In this document: piece by piece, positions 50,884 through 59,200 of the stretch
Layout: every line of letters starts with the position of its first letter
Numbering within the stretch: position 1 is the first letter of the stretch
Source of the DNA: Nonomuraea sp. NEAU-A123
GTDB taxonomy: Bacteria > Actinomycetota > Actinomycetes > Streptosporangiales > Streptosporangiaceae
Length of the DNA: 64,000 bases
Assembly (NCBI RefSeq): GCF_018603905.1
Contig: NZ_JAHFZZ010000018.1
Span: 89,054-153,053, forward strand
Direction of reading: 5' to 3'
Notes under the pieces: generated by a model
What the model was told of the DNA's origin: nothing
The model's input: the letters and a program-made list of their open reading frames with translations, nothing else
The model's database searches: none
Program-made: the position numbers and the translations under genes

Positions 50884-52020
50884 ATGACTTCCTCCGATCG
50901 CATCGCCTGGGTCCGGCTCTCCTCGGTCTACCTGCCGCTCGCCACCCCGATCAGTGACGCCAAGGTGCTCACCGGGCGGCAGCGGCCCATGACCGAGATC
51001 GCCTTCCTGTTCGCGGAGATCGGCGCCGAGAGCGGCCACCGGGGCTTCGGCTTCGGCTACTCCAAGCGGGCCGGCGGCCCCGGCCAGTACGCGCACGCCC
51101 GGGAGATCGCCCCGGAGCTGCTCGGCGAGGACCCCAGCGACATCGCCCGCCTGTGGGAGAAGCTGGTCTGGGCCGGGGCGTCGGTCGGGCGGAGCGGGCT
51201 GGCCACGCAGGCGATCGCGGCCCTGGACGTCGCGCTGTGGGACCTCAAGGCCAAGCGCGCCGGGCTCCCCCTGGCCAAGCTGCTCGGCGCCCATCGCGAC
51301 TCCGTACGCTGCTACAACACCTCCGGCGGCTTCCTGCACACCCCGATCGAGCAGGTCCTGGAGAACGCGAGCGCCTCGCTCGAACGCGGCATCGGCGGCA
51401 TCAAGCTCAAGGTCGGCCACCCCGACTCCCGCGTCGACCTGGCCAGGGTCCGCGCGGTCCGCGAGCACCTGGGCGACGGCGTGCCTCTCATGGTGGACGC
51501 CAACCAGCAGTGGGACCGGCCGGCCGCCCAGCGCATGGGCCGGGCCCTGGAGGAGTTCGGGCTGGTCTGGATCGAGGAGCCGCTGGACGCCTACGACAGC
51601 GCCGGCCACGCGGCGCTCGCGGCCTCGCTCGACACGCCGATCGCGACCGGCGAGATGCTCACCAGCGTCGCCGAGCACGCCGAGCTCATCCGCGCCGGCG
51701 CCGCCGACGTCATCCAGCCCGACGCGCCGCGCATCGGCGGCATCACCCCGTTCCTGCGCCTGGCGGCGCTGGCCGAGCACAACCGCCTGCAGCTGGCCCC
51801 GCACTTCGCGATGGAGATCCACCTGCACCTGGCCGCGGCCTACGGGCTGGAGCCGTGGGTGGAGCACTTCGAGTGGCTGGAGCCGCTGTTCGACGAGCGC
51901 CTGGAGATCCGCGATGGCAGGATGATCGTGCCCGGCCGTCCCGGCATCGGGTGCACTCCGAGCGAGCAGGCCGCCAAGTGGACCGCGGACCAGTGCGAGT
52001 TCGGCACCAGGAAGGACTGA
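50884..52020 (+). CDS. Enolase-superfamily dehydratase, L-talarate/galactarate dehydratase-like
   Basis: 378 residues from ATG at 50884; ATG 50875 and the earlier in-frame start at 50845 overlap the operator sites. Features: capping loop LATPISDAKVLTGRQRPMTE, KxK motif GIGGIKLKVGHPDSRV, metal ligands LMVDANQQWD, WIEEPLDAYD and ATGEMLTS, and QPDAPRIGGITPFLRLAALA with the catalytic His in LAPHFAMEIHLHLAAAYGLE. This set and the capping loop resemble galactarate/talarate dehydratase rather than mandelate racemase. Product entry into KdgD would join it to the divergent operon. Substrate specificity is inferred. Confidence 0.85.
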   Translation: MTSSDRIAWVRLSSVYLPLATPISDAKVLTGRQRPMTEIAFLFAEIGAESGHRGFGFGYSKRAGGPGQYAHAREIAPELLGEDPSDIARLWEKLVWAGASVGRSGLATQAIAALDVALWDLKAKRAGLPLAKLLGAHRDSVRCYNTSGGFLHTPIEQVLENASASLERGIGGIKLKVGHPDSRVDLARVRAVREHLGDGVPLMVDANQQWDRPAAQRMGRALEEFGLVWIEEPLDAYDSAGHAALAASLDTPIATGEMLTSVAEHAELIRAGAADVIQPDAPRIGGITPFLRLAALAEHNRLQLAPHFAMEIHLHLAAAYGLEPWVEHFEWLEPLFDERLEIRDGRMIVPGRPGIGCTPSEQAAKWTADQCEFGTRKD

Positions 52021-52027
52021 CCCCCCG

Positions 52028-52702
52028 ATGGCGAGCCTGACCCAGACCCTCGTCGACGACCTGACGGCTCGCATCCAGGAAGGCGTCATCCGTCCCGGCG
52101 ACAAGCTGCCCACCGAGAGCAGCCTGGTGGAGACGTACGGCGTGAGCAGGACGGTCGTCCGCGAGGCCATCTCGCGGCTGCAGGCGGCCGGGCTCGTCGA
52201 GACCCAGCACGGCCGCGGCAGCTTCGTCCTGGCCCGGCCGGGCTCGACCAGGTTCGAGTTCGGCCAGAGCGGCGAGCTGACCCTCGACGACGTGGTCGCC
52301 CTGCTCGACTTCCGCACGGCTTTCGAGGTCGAGGCCGCCGCGCTCGCCGCCCGCCGGCGCGGCGGGCCCCGCCTGGAGGACCTGCGGGCGGCGCTCGACC
52401 GGTTCGCCGCGAGCGCCGACAATCCCAGCGCGGCGGTGAACGCCGACTTCCAGTTCCACCTCCGCGTCGCCCTGGCAACCGGCAACCGCTACTTCGCCGA
52501 CCTGATCACCTCGTTCGGCCCGTCCATGATCATCGTGCCGCGCGATCGGCTGTCGCCCGCCGGGCAGGGGCACTTCGAGCAGATCGTTGTCGAGCACGAG
52601 AACATCTACGCGGCCATCGAGCGTCAGGACAGCGACGGCGCGCGGGCGGCGGCCCGTGTCCACCTGGGCAACAGCCGCAGCCGCCTGCTCGCCGCCCACT
52701 AG
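52028..52702 (+). CDS. GntR regulator, FadR/FCD subfamily
   Basis: 224 residues from ATG at 52028, 7 bp after the dehydratase stop. N-terminal GntR winged helix: LTARIQEGVIRPGDKLPTES, YGVSRTVVREAISRLQAAGL, QHGRGSFVL. The C-terminal FCD domain has FRTAFEVEAAALAARR and metal-binding residues in NADFQFHLRVALATGN and VVEHENIYAAIERQD. FCD regulators of sugar-acid pathways sense aldonate or aldarate ligands. It probably regulates the dehydratase-gntR unit through the sites at 50847-50879. Confidence 0.93.
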   Translation: MASLTQTLVDDLTARIQEGVIRPGDKLPTESSLVETYGVSRTVVREAISRLQAAGLVETQHGRGSFVLARPGSTRFEFGQSGELTLDDVVALLDFRTAFEVEAAALAARRRGGPRLEDLRAALDRFAASADNPSAAVNADFQFHLRVALATGNRYFADLITSFGPSMIIVPRDRLSPAGQGHFEQIVVEHENIYAAIERQDSDGARAAARVHLGNSRSRLLAAH

Positions 52703-52853
52703 CACATCGCCTGGAGCCCCACCCTCGACTGCCCGCAGGCGAATTCCTCGAAGAGCCCCCGGAGCACAACGACACGGTCGACCTGGTCGAATGGTAAAGG
52801 TGACGCGATGGTTGGCAGGTGATCCGGGCATCCCGCGCTGACCTCGAGCATGA

Positions 52854-52883
52854 GAAGCCCCTGTCTGTTCAGGCGGGGGCTTC
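52854..52883 (+). terminator. Strong hairpin, probable terminator after the gntR gene
   Basis: Arms GAAGCCCC (52854-52861) and GGGGCTTC (52876-52883), with CCTG/CAGG pairing towards the loop. It lies 150 bp beyond the gntR stop and 80 bp before the next gene. No U-run follows, as is common in high-GC actinomycetes. Confidence 0.6.
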
Positions 52884-52962
52884 GGTCGTGGCGAGGCGGG
52901 CCTGGCGTGGGAGTGATCGCCGGCCGTGGAAACCGGCCGGTCCCGGCGTACGTCCGATAGAC

Positions 52963-54684
52963 ATGGTCATGCTGGAGATCCGCCCCGGATCCGCGTCCGA
53001 CAGACAGTGGATCTACCGGCTGCGGCACGAGGTCTACGCGCACGAGCTCGGCCAGCACGCGCCCAACCAGGCCGAACGGCTGACCGACGCGCTCGACGAC
53101 GACAACGTCTACCTCGTCGCAGCCCACGGCGACCGGCCCGTGGGGTTCATCAGCGTGACACCGCCCTGGGCGGGCCGCTATTCGATCGACAAGTACCTCA
53201 GCCGCGACGGGCATCCGGTCCTGGGCCGGGACGGCCTGTTCGAGATCCGCATCCTGACCGTGGATCCGAGCTGGCGGGGTTCGGCGGCGGCGCCGCTGCT
53301 CATGCACGCGGCGCTGCGCTGGGTGGCCGCGCACGGCGGCCGCACCGTCGTGGCGCTGGGACGGACCGAGATCCTCGGAATGTACCTGGCCGCCGGGCTG
53401 ACCGGCACCGGGACGCGGGTGCGCGCGGGGGCCGTCACCTTCGAGGTGCTGTCCGGGCAGGTGAGCGACCTGGCCGAACGGGCACTGCGGGACCACGGCC
53501 CGCTGCTGCGCGCCCTGGAGCCGAGGGTGCGCTGGAGTCTGGAGATGCCGTTCCTGCCCGGCCCGCCCGCCTGCCAGCACGGCGGCGCCTCGATCGGGGC
53601 GCTGGGCCGCCGGTTCGACACCTTGCCGGCGCGCGGCGACGTCATTCCCGCCGACGTGCTGGATGCGTGGTATCCGCCCGCTCCCGCCGTGGTCAAGCTG
53701 CTGGGCGACGATCCGGGCTGGCTCGCCCGTACCTCTCCCCCGGCCTACCCCGAAGGGCTCGTCGAGGAGATCGCCGAACGCCGCGACCTGCCCCCGGACG
53801 CCGTGGCGGCCGGGGCGGGCTCGTCGGACCTGATCTTCCGCGCGTTCCGCGGCTGGCTGGGCTCCTCCTCCAGGGTGCTGCTGCCCGACCCCGTCTACGG
53901 CGAGTACGCCCATGTCGTCGAGCAGGTGATCGGCTGCCGCGCCGACCGCTTCCCGCTGCGCCGGGCGGACGGCTGGCGGCCGGACCCCGACCGGCTGCGG
54001 GACGCGCTGCGCGAGCGCTACGACCTGGTGGTCATCGTCAATCCCAACAACCCGACCGGCGTCCACACCGACGCCGCGGACCTGCGCCGGGTGATCGCGG
54101 ACGCGCCGGGCGGGACGCGGTTCTGGATCGACGAGGCCTACGTCGAGTACGCCGGTCCCGGGCAATCGCTGGAGACGTACGCCGCGGCCTCCGGCAATGC
54201 CGTGGTGTGCAAGTCGCTGTCCAAGATGTACGCCTTATCGGGCCTGCGGGCCGCCTACCTCACCGGACCGGCGGAGCTCGCGGCCGAACTGCGCCGCTGG
54301 ACCCCGCCTTGGGGCCTCGGCCTGCCCGCGCAGATCGCCGCCGTGCACGCCCTGCGCGACCCCGGCTACTACGCCGACCACTGGGCCCAGACCCGCGCCC
54401 TGCGCTCCGGCCTCGCCAAACGGCTCGCCGCGATCGGCGACGACCTGCACGTCCACGAGTCGGCCGCCAACTTCGTCCTGCTGACACTGCCCCGGTCCGG
54501 CCCGACCGCGGCCGCTCTGGTGGCGGCGTGCCGGCGGGCCGGGGTGTTCCTGCGCGACCTGTCGCCCCTGTCACCCGCCTTCGAGGGCAGAACAGTACGG
54601 ATCTCGGTACGCGACCCCGACGCCAACGACCACATCACCGCCACCGTCTCCGCCGCACTGGACCGCCTGCGGACCACCGCGTGA
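52963..54684 (+). CDS. Fusion of a GNAT/FeeM-like acyltransferase and a class I/II aminotransferase
   Basis: 573 residues from ATG at 52963 (ATG 52969 also possible). Residues 1-200 form a GNAT-like domain: SASDRQWIYRLRHEVYAHEL near the start and LFEIRILTVDPSWRGSAAAP as motif A, then ALGRTEILGMYLAAGL. This arrangement recalls N-acyl amino acid synthases. Residues about 230-570 form a PLP fold type I enzyme of the histidinol-phosphate aminotransferase type, with VVIVNPNNPTGVHTDAADLR, FWIDEAYVEYAGPG and the PLP-Lys in CKSLSKMYALSGLRAAYLTG. One chain could transaminate and acylate the same metabolite. The stop overlaps the next gene's GTG. Confidence 0.82.
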   Translation: MVMLEIRPGSASDRQWIYRLRHEVYAHELGQHAPNQAERLTDALDDDNVYLVAAHGDRPVGFISVTPPWAGRYSIDKYLSRDGHPVLGRDGLFEIRILTVDPSWRGSAAAPLLMHAALRWVAAHGGRTVVALGRTEILGMYLAAGLTGTGTRVRAGAVTFEVLSGQVSDLAERALRDHGPLLRALEPRVRWSLEMPFLPGPPACQHGGASIGALGRRFDTLPARGDVIPADVLDAWYPPAPAVVKLLGDDPGWLARTSPPAYPEGLVEEIAERRDLPPDAVAAGAGSSDLIFRAFRGWLGSSSRVLLPDPVYGEYAHVVEQVIGCRADRFPLRRADGWRPDPDRLRDALRERYDLVVIVNPNNPTGVHTDAADLRRVIADAPGGTRFWIDEAYVEYAGPGQSLETYAAASGNAVVCKSLSKMYALSGLRAAYLTGPAELAAELRRWTPPWGLGLPAQIAAVHALRDPGYYADHWAQTRALRSGLAKRLAAIGDDLHVHESAANFVLLTLPRSGPTAAALVAACRRAGVFLRDLSPLSPAFEGRTVRISVRDPDANDHITATVSAALDRLRTTA

Positions 54685-54875
54685 TCACACCCGGCGCGAC
54701 TGTCCTGCACGCTGTCGGCCTGATCATCCCGGCTGCACGACTCCCGCACACCACGGGCCTGGTCACCCCTGGCGCATCCATCTCGCACGCTACGGACCTG
54801 ATCACCCCCGGCCCGGCGATCCCGCATAGCGCGGACCTCGTCACCCCTGGTGTGGCGATCCCGTACATCGCGGGT
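54681..54875. repeat. Five 39-bp tandem repeats at the 5' end of the CdsA-like gene
   Basis: Units begin at 54681, 54720, 54759, 54798 and 54837. Each encodes 13 residues with T-P-G at positions 3-5 and His or Tyr at position 10, for example LVTPGASISHATD and LITPGPAIPHSAD. Confidence 0.9.
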
Positions 54876-55640
54876 GCGCTCGTTGTCGGTGGGATCGCGG
54901 TCGCGCTGTCGCGCAGGCGGGAGTACATCCTGCGGTGGTGCGTCTGGGCGGTGGCCGTGCCCGTGGTGGTCGCCGCGCTGTACGCCGGGCCGGGTGGGGC
55001 CGCGGCGTTGGCCGTCGTGGCCGGGGTTGTGTGCGCGCTCGAGTACGGCGGGCTGATGGGGCTGGCCGTCCCAGACCGGGCGGTGCTTGTGGCGGTGGTG
55101 ACCGGGCTACCGGTGGTGGCCTGGCTGGCCCTGCCGTACCTGCCGCGCGTGCTGATCGTGGCCGTCCTGGCCGTCATCCTCGTGCCGCTGCTTGGGGGCG
55201 ACGCGGCGGGCGGGCTCAGGAGGGCGTCGTTGGGGGTGTTCGGGGTGGTCTGGTTGCTGCCGCTGGTGGGGGTGGTGCTGCTTGGCCCGGTCGTGTTGGC
55301 GGTGTTCGTCGCGGTGTCGGTGGGCGACATCGCGGCCTCGTTCGCCGGGCGGCTGCTGGGCGGGCCTTCTCTGTCGCCGCTGTCTCCGGCCAAGCGCTGG
55401 AGCGGCGCGCTGGCCGGGGCCGTCGTGGGGCTGGGCGCGCTGGCGCTGCTGGGCGCGTTCACCGTCCCGCTCGCGCTCGCCGTGGCGCTGGGTGCCCCGC
55501 TGGGCGATCTGCTGGAGTCGATGGTCAAGCGCGGGGCCGGAGCCAAGGACTCGGCGTCATGGCTGGCGGGCGCGGGCGGCCTGCTGGACCGGCTGGACTC
55601 CCTGCTGCTCACACTCGCGCTGGCCTTACTACTCGCGTGA
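54681..55640 (+). CDS. CdsA-like phosphatidate cytidylyltransferase with a repeat extension
   Basis: 319 residues from a GTG at 54681 overlapping the upstream stop (GTGA). Residues 1-65 are five 13-residue repeats (consensus LITPGxxIPHxAD). The remaining 250 residues are membrane-embedded and end in the CTP-transferase signature: SPLSPAKRWSGALAGAVVGL, then LGAPLGDLLESMVKRGAGAK and GAGGLLDRLDSLLL. Such enzymes make CDP-diacylglycerol or similar CDP-activated lipids from phosphatidate and CTP. A shorter protein starting near GTG 54852 would begin like ordinary family members. Coupling to the acyltransferase-aminotransferase suggests a specialised amino-lipid pathway, which is inference. Confidence 0.83.
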   Translation: MITPGATVLHAVGLIIPAARLPHTTGLVTPGASISHATDLITPGPAIPHSADLVTPGVAIPYIAGALVVGGIAVALSRRREYILRWCVWAVAVPVVVAALYAGPGGAAALAVVAGVVCALEYGGLMGLAVPDRAVLVAVVTGLPVVAWLALPYLPRVLIVAVLAVILVPLLGGDAAGGLRRASLGVFGVVWLLPLVGVVLLGPVVLAVFVAVSVGDIAASFAGRLLGGPSLSPLSPAKRWSGALAGAVVGLGALALLGAFTVPLALAVALGAPLGDLLESMVKRGAGAKDSASWLAGAGGLLDRLDSLLLTLALALLLA

Positions 55641-55700
55641 CGCGCTGGAGTTACCGCTCGCGTGACGCCCTGGCCTTACTGCCCGCCTGACGTGCTGCCG
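55626..55700. repeat. Three 25-bp tandem repeats across the 3' end of the CdsA-like gene
   Basis: Units at 55626-55650, 55651-55675 and 55676-55700 share TTAC-n-CTCGCGTGACGC-type sequence. The first contains the stop codon TGA at 55638-55640; the others repeat it beyond the gene. The period is not a multiple of three, so expansion is outside coding constraint. Confidence 0.78.
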
Positions 55701-55781
55701 GGGTTGGTCGGTCGCTGAGGTCGGGTCAGGGGGCGTGTGCGACCATGATCCGGACGGGTCGGCGGGCCGGGGAGGGACACC

Positions 55782-56168
55782 GTGCAGGTGAAGGACGTCA
55801 TCGAGACCATCGGCACGGCGCTGGACATCGTGGGCGTGGCCGTGATCGCGGTGGGCCTGCTCATCGCCACCGCCACGTTCGGCCTGAGCCTGGTGCGCGA
55901 CCGGCGGGTGGCCGGTCTCTACCAGGCCTACCGGCGCGGGGTGGGCCGGTCGATCCTGCTGGGGCTGGAGTTCCTGGTCGGGGCCGACATCATCAAGACC
56001 GTGGCGGTCTCCCCCACTTTCCAGAGCCTCGGGGTGCTGGCCATCATCGTGGCCGTCCGTACGTTCCTCAGCGTCTCGCTCCAGGTCGAGCTGGAGGGCC
56101 GCTGGCCCTGGCAGCCGGTTCCTGCCGCCGGGGTGCCCGGCGGCAGGGAGTCGGCCTCAGCCGAGTGA
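55782..56168 (+). CDS. DUF1622 membrane protein
   Basis: 128 residues from GTG at 55782 with GGGAGGGACACC upstream. Three transmembrane segments: IVGVAVIAVGLLIATATFGL, LLGLEFLVGADIIKTVAVSP and LGVLAIIVAVRTFLSVSLQV. The loop YRRGVGRSILLGLEFLVGAD and the ending SVSLQVELEGRWPW are typical of DUF1622. Function unknown. Its last 12 bp overlap the end of the convergent GH29-like gene. Confidence 0.85.
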   Translation: MQVKDVIETIGTALDIVGVAVIAVGLLIATATFGLSLVRDRRVAGLYQAYRRGVGRSILLGLEFLVGADIIKTVAVSPTFQSLGVLAIIVAVRTFLSVSLQVELEGRWPWQPVPAAGVPGGRESASAE

Positions 56169-59066
56169 CAGCCGGTCCAGGTCGGGCGCGGCCGCCGTGT
56201 CGTTGTGGATCTTGATGGTGTTGGCGCCGGCCCGCAGGGTGACGGGCACGGACGTCGTGTACGGGGTGTTGTTGCCGACGCCGCTCACCTTCACCTCGAG
56301 CGGCGCGGCGTCGTTGACGGTGACGAAGAACGAGCGGTCGCCGTTGACCGTGAAGTCGATGAACAGCGTGTACTCGCGGGCGGCGTCAACGGTGACGTTC
56401 TCGAACAGCACGTACGCGTCCGCCGCCCCGCCCAGGTTGCGTACCTTCTGCCCGCCCGAGCAGGGCGAGCAGCTCGTGATGCCCGCGCTGCCGAGCCCGT
56501 TGCGCGAGTCCTCGGCCTCGCGCATGAACACCCGGTCGGCCGGGCGCAGCCGTACCCGCAACTGCCTGGTGACCTGGTTGGGGCGGCCCAGCACCTGGAA
56601 CGACGCGGTGATGGGGATGTCCACCGCGGTGACGTCCTGGCCGGGCGGCGAGGTGAGGGTCCAGGAGCCCTCCAGCGTCTGCCCGAGCCGCAGCGTGGCC
56701 GCCGTCGCCGCGCCGCCCGTCACCGTCCAGCCGGCCGGCGCGACCGGGGCCAGGTTGACCTGGTCGAGCGCGTCGTCGACGTCGAGCCGCAGCTTCGTCG
56801 ACACCGTCAGGGTCTGCTGTCCGGGGCCTACCCACTGCAGGCCGGACGGGTCCACGGTCATCGTCGTCTTCGGGACCTCCGAGGCCGGCGGCAGCGGCGC
56901 GACGGCGATCCGGTCGAGCCCGGGGCCCTGCCGGGCCGTGCTGAACAGCGTGATCGTGTTGGCGCCCGCGTTCAGCGGCACCGCCAGCGCCGTGGCGGCG
57001 GGCACGTCGGCGTTGTCGCCGCTCACCGGCACCTCCACCGCCGCGCCGCCGTTGACGCTCACCGACAGTGACGTGGCCGCGGCCGCGGTGTGATCGAGTT
57101 CGAGCCGGTACGTCCCGGCCGCAGCCACCGTGACCTCGCGGTAGGTGACCGCGTTACGCGGGCCGCCGCCGAGCCCCGTCACCCGGGCCAGCCCGGAGCA
57201 CGCCCGGCACAGGTCCAGCCGAGCCGAACCGCTCCTGGCCTGCCGCTCCGCCTCCAGCGGCACCGCCGCCCCGAAGCCCACCGGGTAGTCCGACGCCACC
57301 TTGATCTCGTCGATCTGCAGCTCCTGGTAGAAGCGCGGCGCCTGGGGACCGGCCCAGGTGTTCAGCACCTCCAGCTTGAGGTAGCGGGCGCTGGTGTCGC
57401 CGAGGTCGACGAACTGGACGCCGCGTGCGCTGCGCATCGCCCCGGTACGTACGGGCTTGCCCCAGTGCTTGCCGTCGTCACTCGCGTACACCCGATAGTC
57501 CTTGATCCGTGCCGAGTCCTCGGGCCGGCCGAACGTCTCGCGCGCGTACGTCGGCGACCACTCGCGCTGGTTGACCGCCAGGTAGGCGGCCCTGCGCCGC
57601 CTACCGAGGTCGAGCGTGAGCGAGACGGGCAGCTTGGCGCCGGCGTCCCAGTAGTCCTGGAAGCTCCCGTCGACCAGGGCGCTCGCCGGATGGCCCGCGC
57701 GGGCCGACGAGGCGGTCGCCTTGAGCCCGGTCTGGGGGTAGAAGTGCTCCTGGCCCTGGGTCTCGACCTTGAACACGGTGTCGTAGGTGTCCCACTGGGT
57801 GATGCCGAGAATCGTCAGGTAGCCGGCGGACTGGGCGAACCGCATCCGCTGGCCCGTACGCAGATCGGTGACCGCGGACACGCGGTAGCCGTTGTCGCGC
57901 AGCCGTACCAGATCGGTCCTGGGCCTGGTCACCACGTGCACGTACTGGACCTTCGCCCCGCGTTCGACGGTGACGACGCCGTGCGCGCCGTCGTTCCAGA
58001 AGCCGGGCTGCATGCCGCCGTACATGTAGCCGCCGCCCTCGGTCCCCTGCAGCGACGAGCGGATCGGCGGCACCCACCCGGCCATGAAGGTGTTGAACTC
58101 CTCCTGCTGGGGCGGGAACCTGCCGTTGACCATCGGGGTCTCGGCCATCAGCGACTTCATCGACGAACCGGCGTTGGTGACGTACCGGCCGGTGCTGAGG
58201 CGGAAGTCGACGGGGTGGCTGCCGCCGTCGTACCACCAGTCGCCGGTGGTCGGCAGCTTGTAGTCGGCCTCGGTCAGGCGCGGCATCGGGGTGAAGGCGG
58301 CCTGCGGGTAGTCGTAGGCCGGCGTCATGCCGGTCTTCTGCTCGTTGCTGACCGTGTCCATGATCGGCGTGTCCTCGTTGTTGTTGCTCAGCAACCAGGA
58401 CGGGCGCTTCTGCCGGATCTGCTCGTAGAGCTGGTTCTGCTCCCAGTACTCGTTGTCGTTGTCGATCCAGAACCCGGCCAGGTCCGGATAGTCCTCCATG
58501 ACCTCGAAGAACAGGTCGTAGCTGAACTGGCCGAACCCGCTCCTGGTCGTCAGGTCGACCTGACGACCCTTGTACGCGGAGTAGGCGGCCGAGTCGAGCG
58601 TCTCGACGCCCACCTCGTTGTGCCACTGCGGGTCGTCGGTCATGTACAGGATGACCCGTACGCCCTTGGCCTGGCCCGCCTTGACCAGCTCGCCGAGCAG
58701 GTCACGCTGGGTGGCGCAACTGCCGGGGATCTTCGACGGCCACGGCCGGGCGTAGCCGAGCCTGCTGTGGAAGGTCGCCAGCACGATGTAGGAGGCGCCC
58801 AGTTTGCGGGCCTCGTCCACCCAGTAGTCGGGGCTCCAGCCGCCCCCGGTGACGTCCCGCTCCCAGGAGGCGCAGTCGAGGTGCCGGGGCGCGGTGAACA
58901 TGCCCCAGTGCAGGAACAGCCCCGCGGTGGACTCCCGCAGCCACTGCTGCCGCGGGTGCTCGACCTCCGCGCCGGCGGCCGGAGCGCCGACGATGAAGGC
59001 GGTCAGGGCGAGAAGGAGGGCGGCGCAGGCGGATAAGACTCTGACGGGGATGCGGCGGCGCGGCAT
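56157..59066 (-). CDS. Large secreted GH29-like (alpha-L-fucosidase-type) glycosidase with carbohydrate-binding modules
   Basis: 969 residues from ATG at 59066. The signal peptide (VLSACAALLLALTAFIVGAP) ends at AAGAE. The catalytic barrel (about 35-420) has GLFLHWGMFTAPRHLDCASW and the likely nucleophile Asp in DLAGFWIDNDNEYWEQNQ. An F5/8-type (CBM32-like) module follows (about 450-590: LKATASSARAGHPASALVDG to YQELQIDEIKVA). Two CBM35/CBM6-like modules follow (about 600-715 and 845-969), each with a CxxC (LCRACSG; SCSPCSG), separated by an NPCBM-associated NEW3-like domain. It probably trims fucosylated or related glycans outside the cell. Sites CATCCGA and CATCCGATG lie upstream. Confidence 0.82.
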   Translation of the reverse strand: MPRRRIPVRVLSACAALLLALTAFIVGAPAAGAEVEHPRQQWLRESTAGLFLHWGMFTAPRHLDCASWERDVTGGGWSPDYWVDEARKLGASYIVLATFHSRLGYARPWPSKIPGSCATQRDLLGELVKAGQAKGVRVILYMTDDPQWHNEVGVETLDSAAYSAYKGRQVDLTTRSGFGQFSYDLFFEVMEDYPDLAGFWIDNDNEYWEQNQLYEQIRQKRPSWLLSNNNEDTPIMDTVSNEQKTGMTPAYDYPQAAFTPMPRLTEADYKLPTTGDWWYDGGSHPVDFRLSTGRYVTNAGSSMKSLMAETPMVNGRFPPQQEEFNTFMAGWVPPIRSSLQGTEGGGYMYGGMQPGFWNDGAHGVVTVERGAKVQYVHVVTRPRTDLVRLRDNGYRVSAVTDLRTGQRMRFAQSAGYLTILGITQWDTYDTVFKVETQGQEHFYPQTGLKATASSARAGHPASALVDGSFQDYWDAGAKLPVSLTLDLGRRRRAAYLAVNQREWSPTYARETFGRPEDSARIKDYRVYASDDGKHWGKPVRTGAMRSARGVQFVDLGDTSARYLKLEVLNTWAGPQAPRFYQELQIDEIKVASDYPVGFGAAVPLEAERQARSGSARLDLCRACSGLARVTGLGGGPRNAVTYREVTVAAAGTYRLELDHTAAAATSLSVSVNGGAAVEVPVSGDNADVPAATALAVPLNAGANTITLFSTARQGPGLDRIAVAPLPPASEVPKTTMTVDPSGLQWVGPGQQTLTVSTKLRLDVDDALDQVNLAPVAPAGWTVTGGAATAATLRLGQTLEGSWTLTSPPGQDVTAVDIPITASFQVLGRPNQVTRQLRVRLRPADRVFMREAEDSRNGLGSAGITSCSPCSGGQKVRNLGGAADAYVLFENVTVDAAREYTLFIDFTVNGDRSFFVTVNDAAPLEVKVSGVGNNTPYTTSVPVTLRAGANTIKIHNDTAAAPDLDRLSLG

Positions 59067-59124
59067 GGCGATCGCTCTCTCGTTGGGCTGACGGGGGTTA
59101 CGCCAACAAGACTGATCTCTTCAG

Positions 59125-59198
59125 ACATCCGACGAATACACGAGACAGACCCCAGAGTCAAGACATACCACTCCCGTAGCGGTTGACTCATCCGATGA
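59125..59198. promoter_or_regulatory. CATCCGA-type operators upstream of the GH29-like gene
   Basis: TCATC-C-GATGA (59188-59198) is a perfect palindrome with core CATCCGATG, identical to the core upstream of the GH97 gene. A second, weaker copy ACATC-C-GACGA is at 59125-59135, 63 bp (six turns) away and 59 bp before the start codon. Confidence 0.55.
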
Positions 59199-59200
59199 TT

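Noticed and set aside
52854..52883. Hairpin considered as the end of an IS200/IS605-type element
   Set aside because: No transposase or TnpB-like frame and no second end is nearby; terminator is the simpler reading.
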